From: Nostoc sp. KVJ3
GTDB taxonomy: Bacteria; Cyanobacteriota; Cyanobacteriia; Cyanobacteriales; Nostocaceae
Assembly (NCBI RefSeq): GCF_026127265.1
Contig: NZ_WWFG01000001.1
Coordinates: 1,116,001 to 1,180,000 of the forward strand
Direction: 5' to 3'
DNA length: 64,000 nucleotides
Part shown: positions 18,022 through 27,524 of the stretch, one piece after another
Layout of the letters: the number at the start of each line of letters is the position of its first letter
Numbering within the stretch: the stretch's first letter is position 1
Made by a program: the position numbers and the translations under genes
Notes under the pieces: model-generated
The model's input: only the letters and a program-made list of their open reading frames with translations
Told to the model about the DNA's origin: nothing
The model's database searches: none

Positions 18022-18433
18022 TAAAGTTAGATTTGCATTTACTGAAGTAAATCCAGAACTCGGTGCATTAAGTATGCTGCCTTATCTACCGCTAATTCTC
18101 ACTTATGAAAATCGTTCGGTAAGCGTATCAGGCTTGCTAGATACTGGTTCTAGTGTCAACGTATTGCCTTACGAAATTGGTTTAAGGCTGGGAGCAGTTT
18201 GGGAACGTTAAAGACTCTCTGTTCCATTGGGTGGTAATTTAGCTAGGTTTGAGGCGAGGGCATTGGTGTTGATGGCAAATGTTGAGCAATTTCCGACAGT
18301 AGAGTTAGCTTTTGCTTGGACAAGAGACAGAAACGCCCCATTGATTTTAGGACACATGAATTTCTTTTTAGCGTTTGATGTGTGTTTCTATCGTTCTGAA
18401 TTAGCGTTTGAAATTAGCCCTAAAATAGACTGA
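18014..18433 (+). pseudogene. retropepsin-like aspartic protease, interrupted by an in-frame stop
   Basis: The frame from 18014 carries the aspartic protease motif GLLDTGSSVNVLPYEIG and then hits TAA at 18209-18211. The same frame continues RLSVPLGGN ... LILGHMNFFLAFDV (the ILG motif of clan AA proteases) to 18433. Restoring one sense codon (CAA is a single change away) gives a normal ~139-residue protein. It is coupled to the 72-aa gene upstream. A nonsense mutation or read error are the options. Confidence 0.75.
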
Positions 18434-18441
18434 TGGAAATA

Positions 18442-18481
18442 GTGAAACCCAACATCATATTAGGTTAACGTTGGGTTTCAC
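18442..18481. terminator. bidirectional hairpin terminator
   Basis: 12-base perfect stem gtgaaacccaac / gttgggtttcac with a 16-base loop, lying between the convergent retropepsin pseudogene and Ycf66 gene. No long T run follows on either side. Confidence 0.6.
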
Positions 18482-18486
18482 AGAAT

Positions 18487-19224
18487 TCAACTACCTTGAT
18501 TAGGCGGTATTTGTTCAGGTGGTGTTTCTGCTGGGGAAGCGAGTACCACATCTGGCGCGATCTCTTCTACGGGAATCGGTTGTTTGTCCTCAATTTCAAA
18601 ATCTGGTTGGGCTGCTTCCACCAATTCAGGAGATGGGGGATGTGGTGGAATCGCTTCCGGTACACTCTCGGTTTTTGCTTCGGTGTCGGTAGTAACTGTC
18701 TCCTCTGCTGGTTGTTCTAGTATGACAGTAGTTTTTTCGATAACCTCAATCACAGGTTGCTCTGCCAAAACAGAGGTAATGTCTTCAGGTTTGGGGATTG
18801 TGGGTGGCTTTTTACTCCCAGTCTGTTGCACCTTGTTTTTCACGCCACTGAAGGTACTACCCAGACCTTTTTGTAACTGGCCCAGCTTTTCCTGAAGGGA
18901 AAACTTATTCACTTGTTCTTGAATACCAGCTTTCACCGTCTCAGGACTGGGTACTTGGGTTTGTTGTGCTTGCGGGGTCAATTGCCGACGTAATGATAGA
19001 GTTTGCCAGCCAAACCAGACCAAAAGAGCCACACTAGCCACATGACCCAGCAACAAACCCCCAGTAATGCGTGGTGCAAACACCCATAAGACTAAAGCGT
19101 AGAACAATCCTACACCACTCCAGATAAAGTCATTCTTGCGGTGGATTTCTGGAAAAAAGAAAGCTGATATGTAAATGGCTAAACTACCAAGACCGACCAC
19201 CAAAGCTAGGATATATGCCAGCAT
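18487..19224 (-). CDS. Ycf66 family protein
   Basis: 245 aa. The N-terminus (LAYILALVVGLGSLAIYISA) and the next two hydrophobic stretches (FIWSGVGLFYALVLWVFAP, LLLGHVASVALLVWFGW) give three to four membrane segments in the first ~95 residues, with the charged motif EIHRKNDF in between; this is the Ycf66 domain shared by cyanobacteria and some plastids. Residues ~100-245 are a Pro/Glu-rich, low-complexity tail. The family is associated with photosynthetic membranes, but a biochemical role is not established. ATG at 19222-19224. Confidence 0.88.
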   Translation of the reverse strand: MLAYILALVVGLGSLAIYISAFFFPEIHRKNDFIWSGVGLFYALVLWVFAPRITGGLLLGHVASVALLVWFGWQTLSLRRQLTPQAQQTQVPSPETVKAGIQEQVNKFSLQEKLGQLQKGLGSTFSGVKNKVQQTGSKKPPTIPKPEDITSVLAEQPVIEVIEKTTVILEQPAEETVTTDTEAKTESVPEAIPPHPPSPELVEAAQPDFEIEDKQPIPVEEIAPDVVLASPAETPPEQIPPNQGS

Positions 19225-19440
19225 TATTTGGTTACTCCTTACTGCGTCCTTTGACTATTTAAATTTTGCAAATTTTGCCAGTCAATTGTTGATTTAGATA
19301 CAAATTAAAATTAATTATCTATGTTAGTTGTGGATTTTTGTCATTTATATTAAGTCTTAAGGTCTTCTTTAGGGGAGAACGGAAAATATCGGACTACCCT
19401 TATAGGTAAAGGATCTGCAAGAGTTAGCCAGAAATTTTTT

Positions 19441-20871
19441 ATGACACTACAAAGCTTTGGTGTGATTGGATTAGCCGTTATGGGTGAGAACATCGCTCTC
19501 AACGTAGAGCGCAATGGCTTCCCAATTGCAGTTTACAACCGCTCCCGCGAAAAAACGGATGCGTTTATGGCGCAGCGTGCTACAGGAAGGAACGTCAAAG
19601 CCGCCTTTACCCTAGAAGAATTCGTTGCCTTATTGGAACGTCCCCGCAAAATTCTAGTAATGGTGCAAGCTGGTAAGCCAGTGGATGCGGTGATTGCTCA
19701 ACTCAAACCCTTGTTAGAGGAAGGCGATATCATTATCGACGGTGGCAACTCTTGGTTTGAAGATACGGAACGACGCACTCAGGAATTAGAACCCGCAGGG
19801 CTTCGGTATCTTGGTATGGGTGTCAGTGGCGGTGAAGAAGGCGCACTAAATGGCCCATCTCTGATGCCTGGAGGTACAAGAAGCTCTTACGAGTTTCTAT
19901 CACCAATTTTCAACAAAATTGCTGCCCAAGTCGATGATGGCCCTTGTGTAACCTATATTGGCCCTGGTGGTTCTGGCCACTATGTCAAAATGGTACACAA
20001 CGGCATTGAGTATGGCGATATGCAGCTAATTGCTGAAGCCTACGACTTGCTGAAAAATGTCGCTGGATTAGACCATAATCAGCTACACGATGTGTTTGCT
20101 GAATGGAATACCACCGATGAACTCGATTCATTTTTGATTGAGATTACGAAGAATATCTTCCCATATATTGACCCAGAAACAAAAAAACCCCTGGTGGATT
20201 TGATTGTTGACGCAGCCGGTCAAAAGGGAACTGGACGCTGGACTGTACAAACTGCGTTGGAATTGGGAGTCGCTATTCCTACAATTACAGCAGCAGTTAA
20301 TGCCCGGATTATATCTTCGATTAAAGAGGAGCGGGTTGCAGCATCGAAAGTCCTCACAGGCCCTACTGGCAAGTATGACGGGCAAACTAAGGACTTTATC
20401 AATAAAGTCCGCGATGCCCTTTATTGCTCAAAAATCTGTTCTTATGCTCAAGGGATGGCGTTGCTATCCACAGCTTCAAAAACATATAACTGGAATTTGG
20501 ATCTGGGCGAAATGGCGCGGATTTGGAAAGGTGGTTGTATTATTCGCGCTCGCTTTTTGAATAAGATTAAGAAGGCTTTTAGCGAAAATCCAGCTTTGCC
20601 TAACCTGTTATTAGCTCCTGAGTTTAAGCAGACAATTCTTGATAGACAGACTGCTTGGCGGGAAGTGATTGCGACAGCTGCAACACTGGGAATTCCAGTA
20701 CCCGCATTTAGCGCATCCTTGGATTATTTTGACAGCTATCGCCGCGATCGCCTACCTCAAAACTTGACTCAAGCACAACGCGACTACTTCGGCGCACATA
20801 CTTACCTGCGTCTTGACAAGCCTGGAAGTTTCCATACTGAATGGGTACCTATTGCTGAAGCTGGGAAGTAA
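19441..20871 (+). CDS. gnd: 6-phosphogluconate dehydrogenase, decarboxylating
   Basis: 476 aa, full length. It catalyses NADP-dependent oxidative decarboxylation of 6-phosphogluconate to ribulose 5-phosphate in the oxidative pentose phosphate pathway. The N-terminal Rossmann motif is GVIGLAVMGENIALN; the substrate loop is GVSGGEEGALNGPS; the catalytic Lys/Asn lie in VKMVHNGIEYGDMQ; the C-terminal tail contains RRDRLPQNLTQAQRDYFGAH. In heterocyst-formers this pathway supplies reductant for nitrogen fixation in the dark or in heterocysts. Transcription appears monocistronic, with a strong terminator at 20936. Confidence 0.97.
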   Translation: MTLQSFGVIGLAVMGENIALNVERNGFPIAVYNRSREKTDAFMAQRATGRNVKAAFTLEEFVALLERPRKILVMVQAGKPVDAVIAQLKPLLEEGDIIIDGGNSWFEDTERRTQELEPAGLRYLGMGVSGGEEGALNGPSLMPGGTRSSYEFLSPIFNKIAAQVDDGPCVTYIGPGGSGHYVKMVHNGIEYGDMQLIAEAYDLLKNVAGLDHNQLHDVFAEWNTTDELDSFLIEITKNIFPYIDPETKKPLVDLIVDAAGQKGTGRWTVQTALELGVAIPTITAAVNARIISSIKEERVAASKVLTGPTGKYDGQTKDFINKVRDALYCSKICSYAQGMALLSTASKTYNWNLDLGEMARIWKGGCIIRARFLNKIKKAFSENPALPNLLLAPEFKQTILDRQTAWREVIATAATLGIPVPAFSASLDYFDSYRRDRLPQNLTQAQRDYFGAHTYLRLDKPGSFHTEWVPIAEAGK

Positions 20872-20935
20872 GTTTTTGCACTTCTGTATCAGAATCTTGT
20901 GAAAGGTTAGTCAGTTTCAAAATACAGATTTAGAA

Positions 20936-20964
20936 GTGGCTCTGAGTTTCAGAGCCACTTTTTT
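20936..20964 (+). terminator. Rho-independent terminator of gnd
   Basis: Perfect 10-base stem gtggctctga / tcagagccac with a 3-base loop, followed by TTTTTT. It lies 65 bases after the gnd stop. Confidence 0.92.
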
Positions 20965-20965
20965 A

Positions 20966-21217
20966 ACGAACCGCAGAGGCGCAGAGAACGCAGAGGAAGA
21001 GAGGAAGATAATAGCGATTCTTTTTTTATCAAGAAAGGCAGAGGGCAGAAGGCAGGAGGCAGAAGGAATACTGTTTTCTGCCCTCTGCCACGACCAGAGG
21101 GAGTAAGGGTTTAAGACCCCCACTGAACTTCGTTTCAGTGGCCCCGATTAAGGAGGGGTCTGAATCCCCTTCTTAATTGTCCCTTCTGCCCTCTGCCTTC
21201 TGCCTTCTGCCTTCTTC
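20966..21217. repeat. low-complexity and inverted dispersed repeats
   Basis: About 250 bases. A run related to 'gcagagggcagaaggcag' (21043-21068) is mirrored by 'ctgccctctgccttctgcc' near 21183-21213, so the ends are inverted. An internal block at 21109-21175 (cccactgaacttcgtttcagtgg, flanked by complementary ggggtct/agacccc pieces) can form a second hairpin. No gene is visible. Confidence 0.6.
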
Positions 21218-21224
21218 AATGATT

Positions 21225-22364
21225 TTAGGGGTTATTCTTACCAAGATATTTGGCTTTTAATTCTTCTAATTCTTGATCTATTTCGTTTTTACTTGTAGGC
21301 TGAGATGTGGGAATTGGTGGTTGTATTTTATTTGCTTGAGGTTTGCTACCACCCAAAAATTGAGTTTTCATTTCCTCTAATTCTAGATCGATTTGACTAG
21401 GAGATGGTGATACAAATTTGGGTGAAGAATTTGGTGGTGATTGAGGAATCGGTTTTGGCGCAAACGCTGGCTTTGCTCCTAGTGGCGATTGTTGATTTAA
21501 GTCGTTGAGAACTTCATCTACTGTTTGATAACGCCTAATAGGAATGCTTTCTAGCATTTTGTTGAGAATGCAACTCAACTCCTGACTGACGGGAGTTTTC
21601 AAGTATTGCTGCCAAACCCAAGTACCGTTGTTAGTATCATAAGAATCGAAAGGCGATCGCACTGTTAATAAATTAATACAAGTCGCACCCAAGCTGTAAA
21701 TATCGCTGGCGAAAATAGCCCTACCTCGCATTTGCTCAGGGGCAACATATTCTGGACTACCAATACTTGTACCAGTTTTATTTAAGGCGGTGCCAGTGGC
21801 AGATTTAGCCGCACCAAAATCTACTAAAACTAATTTGCGATCGCTCTCTCGTAAAATAATATTTTCTGGCTTAATATCGCGGTGAATTACTTGTCTCGTA
21901 TGGCAAAATTGCAAAACTGCCAATAAATCATTTAATAGTTGCCTGATTTGTATTTCACTAAAAGCACCCTTATGTGCTAATTCCTGGGCTAAGTTGTGCC
22001 CGTCGATAAATTCTTGTACAAGATATTGTCGGTCTTCTTGGGTAAAATATGCCAGTAATTCGGGAATTTGGGGATGTTTACCCAATTCATCTAACTGCAC
22101 CGCTTCTTGGTTAAATAACTCTACGGCTTTGGCAATAGTGTTAGTGCCTTGGGATTGGGGATAAAATTGCTTAATTACGCAGCGTGGTTTTGAGGGTTTA
22201 TCCTCATCCACAGCTAAGAAGGTTTTGCCAAAACCACCTTGTCCGATTGGTTTGATAGCACGGTAACGTTCTTTGAGGAGTAACTTAGAACCGCAAGTCC
22301 GGCAAAATTTGACATCATGAGGATTTTCGGGCTTGGGACAATGGGGGTTAAGGCAGTAGCTCAT
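21225..22364 (-). CDS. serine/threonine protein kinase with N-terminal zinc ribbon
   Basis: 379 aa. Residues 1-27 hold four cysteines (CLNPHCPKP ... FCRTCGSKL), a zinc-ribbon cap frequent in cyanobacterial Hanks-type kinases. The kinase domain follows: glycine loop IGQGGFGKTFLA, catalytic Lys in RCVIKQF, HRDIKPENIIL, DFGAAK, and GSPEYVAPEQMRG. All catalytic residues are intact. The C-terminal ~95 residues are Pro/Ser-rich, with a repeated motif (DLELEEMKTQFLGG and DQELEELKAKYLG) that may be a coiled or docking segment. There is no membrane segment, so it is likely cytosolic. Its substrate is unknown. Confidence 0.95.
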   Translation of the reverse strand: MSYCLNPHCPKPENPHDVKFCRTCGSKLLLKERYRAIKPIGQGGFGKTFLAVDEDKPSKPRCVIKQFYPQSQGTNTIAKAVELFNQEAVQLDELGKHPQIPELLAYFTQEDRQYLVQEFIDGHNLAQELAHKGAFSEIQIRQLLNDLLAVLQFCHTRQVIHRDIKPENIILRESDRKLVLVDFGAAKSATGTALNKTGTSIGSPEYVAPEQMRGRAIFASDIYSLGATCINLLTVRSPFDSYDTNNGTWVWQQYLKTPVSQELSCILNKMLESIPIRRYQTVDEVLNDLNQQSPLGAKPAFAPKPIPQSPPNSSPKFVSPSPSQIDLELEEMKTQFLGGSKPQANKIQPPIPTSQPTSKNEIDQELEELKAKYLGKNNP

Positions 22365-22428
22365 ACAGGCGATCGCTCTTATATGTTCTTATTTTCTCCT
22401 GTCCCAGGCAAAAGGGGGCATATTAAGA

Positions 22429-22455
22429 GATTTTGGATTTTGGATTTTGGATTTG
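22429..22455. repeat. short tandem heptamer repeat (STRR)
   Basis: About three and a half tandem copies of ttttgga/ttggatt, the heptameric repeat type known from heterocystous cyanobacteria. The reverse-complement version occurs at 50474-50507. Confidence 0.8.
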
Positions 22456-22498
22456 TATAACGTACAAGGGGTGAAAGCTGACAATTCAGGTTATGTGT

Positions 22499-22611
22499 AG
22501 GACTTACGCACAGGTAACGGAAAATCGTTCGCGTAGCGTGCCGGAGGCATAATACAGAGGCATAGAGAACACGGAGTAATAAGAGTTTGAGAGGTATTTT
22601 GCGTAAGTCCT
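22499..22611. repeat. MITE-like element, AGGACTTACGCA ends
   Basis: Perfect 12-base terminal inverted repeats AGGACTTACGCA (22499-22510) and TGCGTAAGTCCT (22600-22611), 113 bp in total. The same ends occur on the 90-bp element at 32368-32457. It lies between the kinase and the antiporter gene. Confidence 0.85.
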
Positions 22612-22634
22612 GATGTGGAAAAGCCACGAAAAGC

Positions 22635-23726
22635 TTACCCCATACCTTCCATAACTGGATGGAAGTAGAAGGCGAACCCCAATACTGTATAAGCAGCTAA
22701 TAACAAAGTGCCTTCTAGCCAATTGGATTTACCATCGGAACTAATACTGTTTGCAATCAACACTGACACAACTACAGCGACTAATTCAAAGGGTTTGAAA
22801 TCTAAATCCATTGGTTGCCCTAATATCCGCCCTGCTATAACTAACACGGGCGCGACAAATAGGGCAATCTGCATACTCGATCCCACAGCTACCGACAGGG
22901 AAAGATCCATCTTATTTTTCATCGCCACGGTAACTGCTGTGGCGTGTTCAGCCGCGTTACCGACGATGGGAACCAAAATCACCCCTGTAAATAGCGCCGT
23001 CAAACCTAGCTGAGATGTTGCCACCTCCAGAGAATCAACTAGCATTTCTGACTCAATTGCTACTAGCAAGGTACATACTAACAGCACGCCAACCCACAAC
23101 GTCATATTTGGTTTAGCATGAGGAATTTCCTCTTCTTCTGTCTCCGCTACACCGACATCATAAAGATAGGAGTGGGTTTTCATCGAAAATAGCAGCGTTA
23201 GGGCATAAACCAGAATTAACACCACAGCTACAGCAATCGAAAGATTTTGCAGTGTTTCTTCGTTAATTCCTTGAGAGGTATAATTCATTGCCGTTGGCAT
23301 CAAAATGGCAATCACGGCCAAATTCATCGAAGCCGCATTTACCCGCGCCACAATTGGCTGAAATGTCTGTTCTTTGTAGCGCAGTCCTCCCAAAAGCATG
23401 GAAAAACCCATTACCAGTAGTAAGTTACTAATAATCGATCCCGTAATACTGGCTTTAACTACATCTATTAACCCAGCGTTCAGCGCTACGAGGGCGATGA
23501 TTAATTCTGTAGCATTGCCAAAGGTGGCGTTTAACAAGCCCCCTAATGATGGGCCGACTACAACAGCAATTTCTTCTGTAGCTGTACCCATCCAAGCTGC
23601 TAAGGGCAAAATTGCTAATCCAGCTGTGATAAAAACTATCAATTCTCCCCACTCCAGAAAGTGGGCGACTACGGAAACCGGGATAAACAGTAATAAAACG
23701 AAAAGAATAATGTTTTTGGTTGACAT
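22635..23726 (-). CDS. cax: calcium/proton exchanger (CaCA family, Cax)
   Basis: About 363 aa membrane protein with roughly eleven hydrophobic segments. The two inverted CaCA alpha repeats are visible: GGLLNATFGNATELIIALVA in the N-terminal half and VGNAAEHATAVTVAMKNKMD in the C-terminal half, each with the acidic residue used for Ca2+ exchange. A Glu-rich loop (VGVAETEEEEIPHAKP) between the halves is typical of the family. It exports Ca2+ in exchange for H+. The ATG at 23726 (MSTKN) matches the family N-terminus; TTG 23765 is an in-frame extension. Confidence 0.92.
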   Translation of the reverse strand: MSTKNIILFVLLLFIPVSVVAHFLEWGELIVFITAGLAILPLAAWMGTATEEIAVVVGPSLGGLLNATFGNATELIIALVALNAGLIDVVKASITGSIISNLLLVMGFSMLLGGLRYKEQTFQPIVARVNAASMNLAVIAILMPTAMNYTSQGINEETLQNLSIAVAVVLILVYALTLLFSMKTHSYLYDVGVAETEEEEIPHAKPNMTLWVGVLLVCTLLVAIESEMLVDSLEVATSQLGLTALFTGVILVPIVGNAAEHATAVTVAMKNKMDLSLSVAVGSSMQIALFVAPVLVIAGRILGQPMDLDFKPFELVAVVVSVLIANSISSDGKSNWLEGTLLLAAYTVLGFAFYFHPVMEGMG

Positions 23727-23765
23727 CTGTTGTTTTGGGTTGAGGGTATCATTCACAGCGAGCAA

Positions 23766-24257
23766 TCCTAAATTTTAAATTTGGAGTGGGGAATTAACAA
23801 TTACTTTCACTCAGCACTCCGATATGGTACTCTCAACCCTCTGTAGAACAATTCAGAAATTGTACTGTTTTCAGTTCACTGCTGTGGATGTTGTGTAAAA
23901 TTAGATTGCGATATAATGAGTTCTTGTAATGTTTTGTTGCAAAAGTATGAATCTGAACTGAAATTTTACATCACAGATGGGGTTTAATATATTAAAAGAC
24001 AATTAAAATTTTGATTGGCGCTGAAGAAGAGAAAACCCCTAACTGAGGCTTTGTTCAATGGCTAATTATTTTGAGCCTTCAGGGAAAGGGCTGGGCGATA
24101 ACGCAGATTTCCCACTAGAATAAAATCGCCTTGTCAAAAATTTGTTTGGATTCCATAGTTGTTGTTTATACCGGATTTTGTGTGAGAACTATTGGAGTGA
24201 GGTTTACGCACAATGTTTTTGGTGCAACTACAAGTTTTTCGTTTTGGATAAACATAC
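23766..24257. other. intergenic region upstream of the GH57 gene
   Basis: About 490 bases between the divergent antiporter and GH57 genes. I see no gene, terminal-repeat element or clear hairpin; it presumably carries both promoters and a leader for the GH57 gene. Confidence 0.4.
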
Positions 24258-27008
24258 ATGACTTCTGCTGCCCAAATGCCAGCTAGCTCTGGCTCAACGT
24301 TAACATTACATTCAGATCCCAATAACACCAAAGAAAGCGATCCCCTGAGAAAGGCTAATGGTGTTTATGTGACGGTGCATGGTCATTTTTACCAGCCACC
24401 AAGGGAAAACCCTTATCTGGACGCAATTGAACGCCAACCGAGCGCTGCACCTTTCCATGATTGGAATGAGCGGATTCATTGGGAATGCTATCGCCCGAAT
24501 GCCTTTGCCAGAGTCTTAAATGACCAAGGCGAAGTTGTGAAGATCGTCAATAATTATGAGTATTTTAGTTTTAATATCGGGCCAACGCTGATGTCGTGGC
24601 TCGAACGCTACGATGTGGAGGTTTATCAGCGAATTTTAGAGGCGGATGCCAAGAGTAGCGATCGCTTGCATGGTCACGGCAATGCGATCGCGCAAGTATA
24701 CAATCACATCATCATGCCTCTGGCCAACGAACGCGACAAATATACCCAAATTCGCTGGGGTAAAGAAGACTTCCGTTCCCGTTTTGGCCGCGATCCCGAA
24801 GGGATGTGGCTCGCAGAAACTGGTGTGGACTACGCCACCCTCGAAGCCCTTGTTGCTGAAGGTATTCGCTTCATTATCCTGGCACCCTCTCAAGCACTGC
24901 GTTGCCGTCCCCTCCCCACCCAAGATCATCCCAACCCTGAATGGCTGGAAGTCGGTGGTAGTCAGATTGATTCCACTCGTCCCTATCGTTGTTATTTGCA
25001 GCCCACACTAGACACTTCATCTTCACCTCTAAGTGCGATCGGAAGTAGCGAATTGGGAGTAGGGAATGAGGATAGTAACCACTCCCCACTCCCCACTCCC
25101 CACTCTCTCCCTTACATTGATATCTTCTTCTACGATGGCCCGATATCGCGGGACATGGGTTTTAGTGATGTGGTTTATAATTCCAGCCGCTTTGCTGGAC
25201 GGATTGGTTCAGCAGTTCGTGGGGATCATCGCCCAACACAGTTAATCTCTGTGGCGACAGATGGGGAAACCTTCGGACACCACAAAAAGGGAACAGAGAA
25301 AACTTTAGCTTATGCCTTTACCAAAGAGTTTCCGCAACAGGGTTGGACGGTAACGAACTTCGCCCACTATTTGAGCTTAAATTCTCCTAGTTGGGAAGTG
25401 GAATTAAAGTCAGTCACAGCCTGGAGTTGTGCCCACGGTGTGGGCAGATGGCAGGATGATTGTGGTTGCGGTGGCGAAGGTGGTGTTTGGCATCAGAAAT
25501 GGCGTCGTCCGCTGCGAGATGCCCTAAATTGGCTGCGGGATCGGCTAACTGAGGTGTATGAAGAACATGGTAGGCAGTTATTTCGCGATCCCTGGCTAGC
25601 ACGAGATGAATATATCCAAGTGATGCGCGATCGCTCCTCTGGCAATGTCAACCGTTTCCTCGCCCGTCATCAAACCCACAAACTAACAGCAGCCGAACAA
25701 GTAGATGCTCTTTGCCTATTGGAAATGCAGCGTCACGCTTTGTTAATGTTCACCAGTTGCGGTTGGTTTTTTGAAGAAATTTCCCGTCCAGAGGGGACAC
25801 AAATTCTCCGCTACGCCGCCCGTGCTTTGGAATTAGCGGGGGATGTGGCAGGTGTGCAGTTAGAAAAAGACTTCGTCAAACGTCTGGCTTTAGCCCCCAG
25901 TAACGTGGATCAGTTCAAACACGGTGCAGAAATTTATCGGCAACTTGTGTTAACTGCCCAACTTGGCTTTAAACAAGTAGCAGCCCATTACGCCATTACT
26001 TCTCTATTTAGCAATCACAAAGCAGCCGAAGCGCCCAATTCTTTGCCTAGAAAAGATGCTGGTGATAAACAGTCTCACCGTTACCATAAGCGGGTTTATT
26101 GCTATGCAGCTAATGAGCTAGATTACCAACTGCAACGCATGGGATCGCTAACTCTGGCTGTCGGAAATCTCAAGCTGGTATCAGAGATTACTTTGGAAAG
26201 CGAGCATTTGGTATTTGCTGTTCTCCATTTGGGAGGCTGGGATTTCCACTGCTGCATTCAACAATTTACCGGACGGCGTGACTACAGCCAAATCAAAGAA
26301 AAGTTGTTTGGGGCGCTACAACAAGCGAGTGCGGCTCATACTATCTTGGTAATGACACAGCTATTTGGCGAAGAGGCTTTCAGCTTACAGAATCTATTTG
26401 CTGAAGAACGCCATCGGATTATGGGGCTACTTAGTCAGGAAACACTGACACGTTTAGGACAGTTGTATACCCAAGCCTACCGTGATAATTATGGGGTGCT
26501 GATGGCGTTTCATCGAGATGAAATAGCAGTACCGCAAGAATTGCAGGTAGCAGCCGATATTGCTTTAGGGCATCGTTGTCTGATGACATTGCGATCGCTT
26601 GAGCAAGAGATTGCCGATCCCCAAAAGAGTTGGAATCATATCTTAGAATTGGAAGCGATCGCGACTGAGGCAAAACATCTGCGTTGTCGGCTGAATATTC
26701 CTGACGGGAAGCAGATGTTAGAACAGTTAATTGCGCGATCGCTCTGGCAATTGTTGCACGATGCTAATGGTAGCTTTAATGCAGATATCCAGCTATTAGA
26801 GCGATTGATTGATGTCGGGGATCAACTAAATATTGATATTTCCCTACAGCGATCGCAAGAACTCTATTTTAGTTGTCTGCAAAGTCAGATTGCCCCGGTG
26901 TGCATTACTAGCCTTGGCAATGAAGCAGATAATCAGTGTCTTCAATTGCTCAAGTTGGGCAAAAAGTTAGCCGTTGATGTTAGCGCCATCTCAAATCAGT
27001 TGCCATAG
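24258..27008 (+). CDS. glycoside hydrolase family 57 protein with DUF3536
   Basis: 916 aa. The N-terminal half is a GH57 (beta/alpha)7-type domain: HGHFYQPPRENPYLDAIE near residue 40, the nucleophile Glu in GMWLAETGVDYATL, and the acid Asp in TDGETFGHHKKG. The C-terminal half (after about residue 440) is helical and corresponds to DUF3536. GH57 members act on alpha-1,4/1,6-glucans, so glycogen metabolism is likely; the exact reaction (amylase or branching) cannot be read from the sequence. Residues ~257-282 are an insertion of repeat-derived Ser/Pro-rich sequence (HSPLPTPHSLP) before the conserved YIDIFFYDGP. The gene appears monocistronic. Confidence 0.9.
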   Translation: MTSAAQMPASSGSTLTLHSDPNNTKESDPLRKANGVYVTVHGHFYQPPRENPYLDAIERQPSAAPFHDWNERIHWECYRPNAFARVLNDQGEVVKIVNNYEYFSFNIGPTLMSWLERYDVEVYQRILEADAKSSDRLHGHGNAIAQVYNHIIMPLANERDKYTQIRWGKEDFRSRFGRDPEGMWLAETGVDYATLEALVAEGIRFIILAPSQALRCRPLPTQDHPNPEWLEVGGSQIDSTRPYRCYLQPTLDTSSSPLSAIGSSELGVGNEDSNHSPLPTPHSLPYIDIFFYDGPISRDMGFSDVVYNSSRFAGRIGSAVRGDHRPTQLISVATDGETFGHHKKGTEKTLAYAFTKEFPQQGWTVTNFAHYLSLNSPSWEVELKSVTAWSCAHGVGRWQDDCGCGGEGGVWHQKWRRPLRDALNWLRDRLTEVYEEHGRQLFRDPWLARDEYIQVMRDRSSGNVNRFLARHQTHKLTAAEQVDALCLLEMQRHALLMFTSCGWFFEEISRPEGTQILRYAARALELAGDVAGVQLEKDFVKRLALAPSNVDQFKHGAEIYRQLVLTAQLGFKQVAAHYAITSLFSNHKAAEAPNSLPRKDAGDKQSHRYHKRVYCYAANELDYQLQRMGSLTLAVGNLKLVSEITLESEHLVFAVLHLGGWDFHCCIQQFTGRRDYSQIKEKLFGALQQASAAHTILVMTQLFGEEAFSLQNLFAEERHRIMGLLSQETLTRLGQLYTQAYRDNYGVLMAFHRDEIAVPQELQVAADIALGHRCLMTLRSLEQEIADPQKSWNHILELEAIATEAKHLRCRLNIPDGKQMLEQLIARSLWQLLHDANGSFNADIQLLERLIDVGDQLNIDISLQRSQELYFSCLQSQIAPVCITSLGNEADNQCLQLLKLGKKLAVDVSAISNQLP

Positions 27009-27014
27009 ATGTAG

Positions 27015-27044
27015 GGTAGGGGCAATTCATGAATTGCCCCTACC
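27015..27044. repeat. perfect palindrome of a dispersed repeat family
   Basis: 30-base perfect palindrome (half-site ggtaggggcaattca) seven bases after the GH57 stop. Copies with the same half-site lie at 32406-32433 and, with one mismatch, at 43764-43791. It may act as a transcription terminator hairpin here. Confidence 0.85.
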
Positions 27045-27079
27045 GTGTGCAGTTTTGTGTAAATCCTATTTAATAGCCC

Positions 27080-27319
27080 TTACTTAGTCTGGGAGCGATC
27101 GCAATGGTAGGGATAAAGCCATTCACACCTGAAGAGTCCGTAGGTATGTTTCTCAAAAAAAGTTCCTGCGTGGCGGCTACGTGATATATTGATCCCAGCT
27201 CTACTTTTAACCTCATATAGCCAGGGAAAAGCTATTACTAAAACAGCCATGAAAGTGAAGAAGTAAAGAATCGTAGTTTTAATATTGGGAAATCTTCGAG
27301 AATTGCTATTTTGAGCCAT
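27080..27319 (-). CDS. small single-span membrane protein, hypothetical
   Basis: 79 aa from an ATG at 27319 (MAQNSNSRRFPNIK). One strongly hydrophobic segment (TTILYFFTFMAVLVIAFPWLY) is followed by a basic, aromatic C-terminus. The frame is open further upstream, but only through the neighbouring repeat element, so the longer version is unlikely. I recognise no family. Confidence 0.4.
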   Translation of the reverse strand: MAQNSNSRRFPNIKTTILYFFTFMAVLVIAFPWLYEVKSRAGINISRSRHAGTFFEKHTYGLFRCEWLYPYHCDRSQTK

Positions 27320-27357
27320 AGAAATTAGAAACGAATAGCCCATACTATTATAACCTA

Positions 27358-27524
27358 AGAGGTTGTTTGAAAAATATTTCGCTGTGACTTTAGACACTTT
27401 TAGATCCCCCCTAACCCCCCTTAAAAAAGGGGGAACCGGAGTCAAAGTCCCCCTTTTTAAGGGGGATTTAGGGGGATCTAGAATGTTTTGCTACCAAGAA
27501 GAGGACTTGTTCATTCATCCTCTA
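27358..27524. repeat. MITE-like element, same family as 17535-17698
   Basis: The left end AGAGGTTGTTTGAAAAATA and the interior are nearly identical to 17535-17698 (gaccccc core, 'ggaaccggagtcaaagtcccc'). The right end has diverged (catcctcta). Its last bases include the stop codon of the minus-strand HNH gene. Confidence 0.8.
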
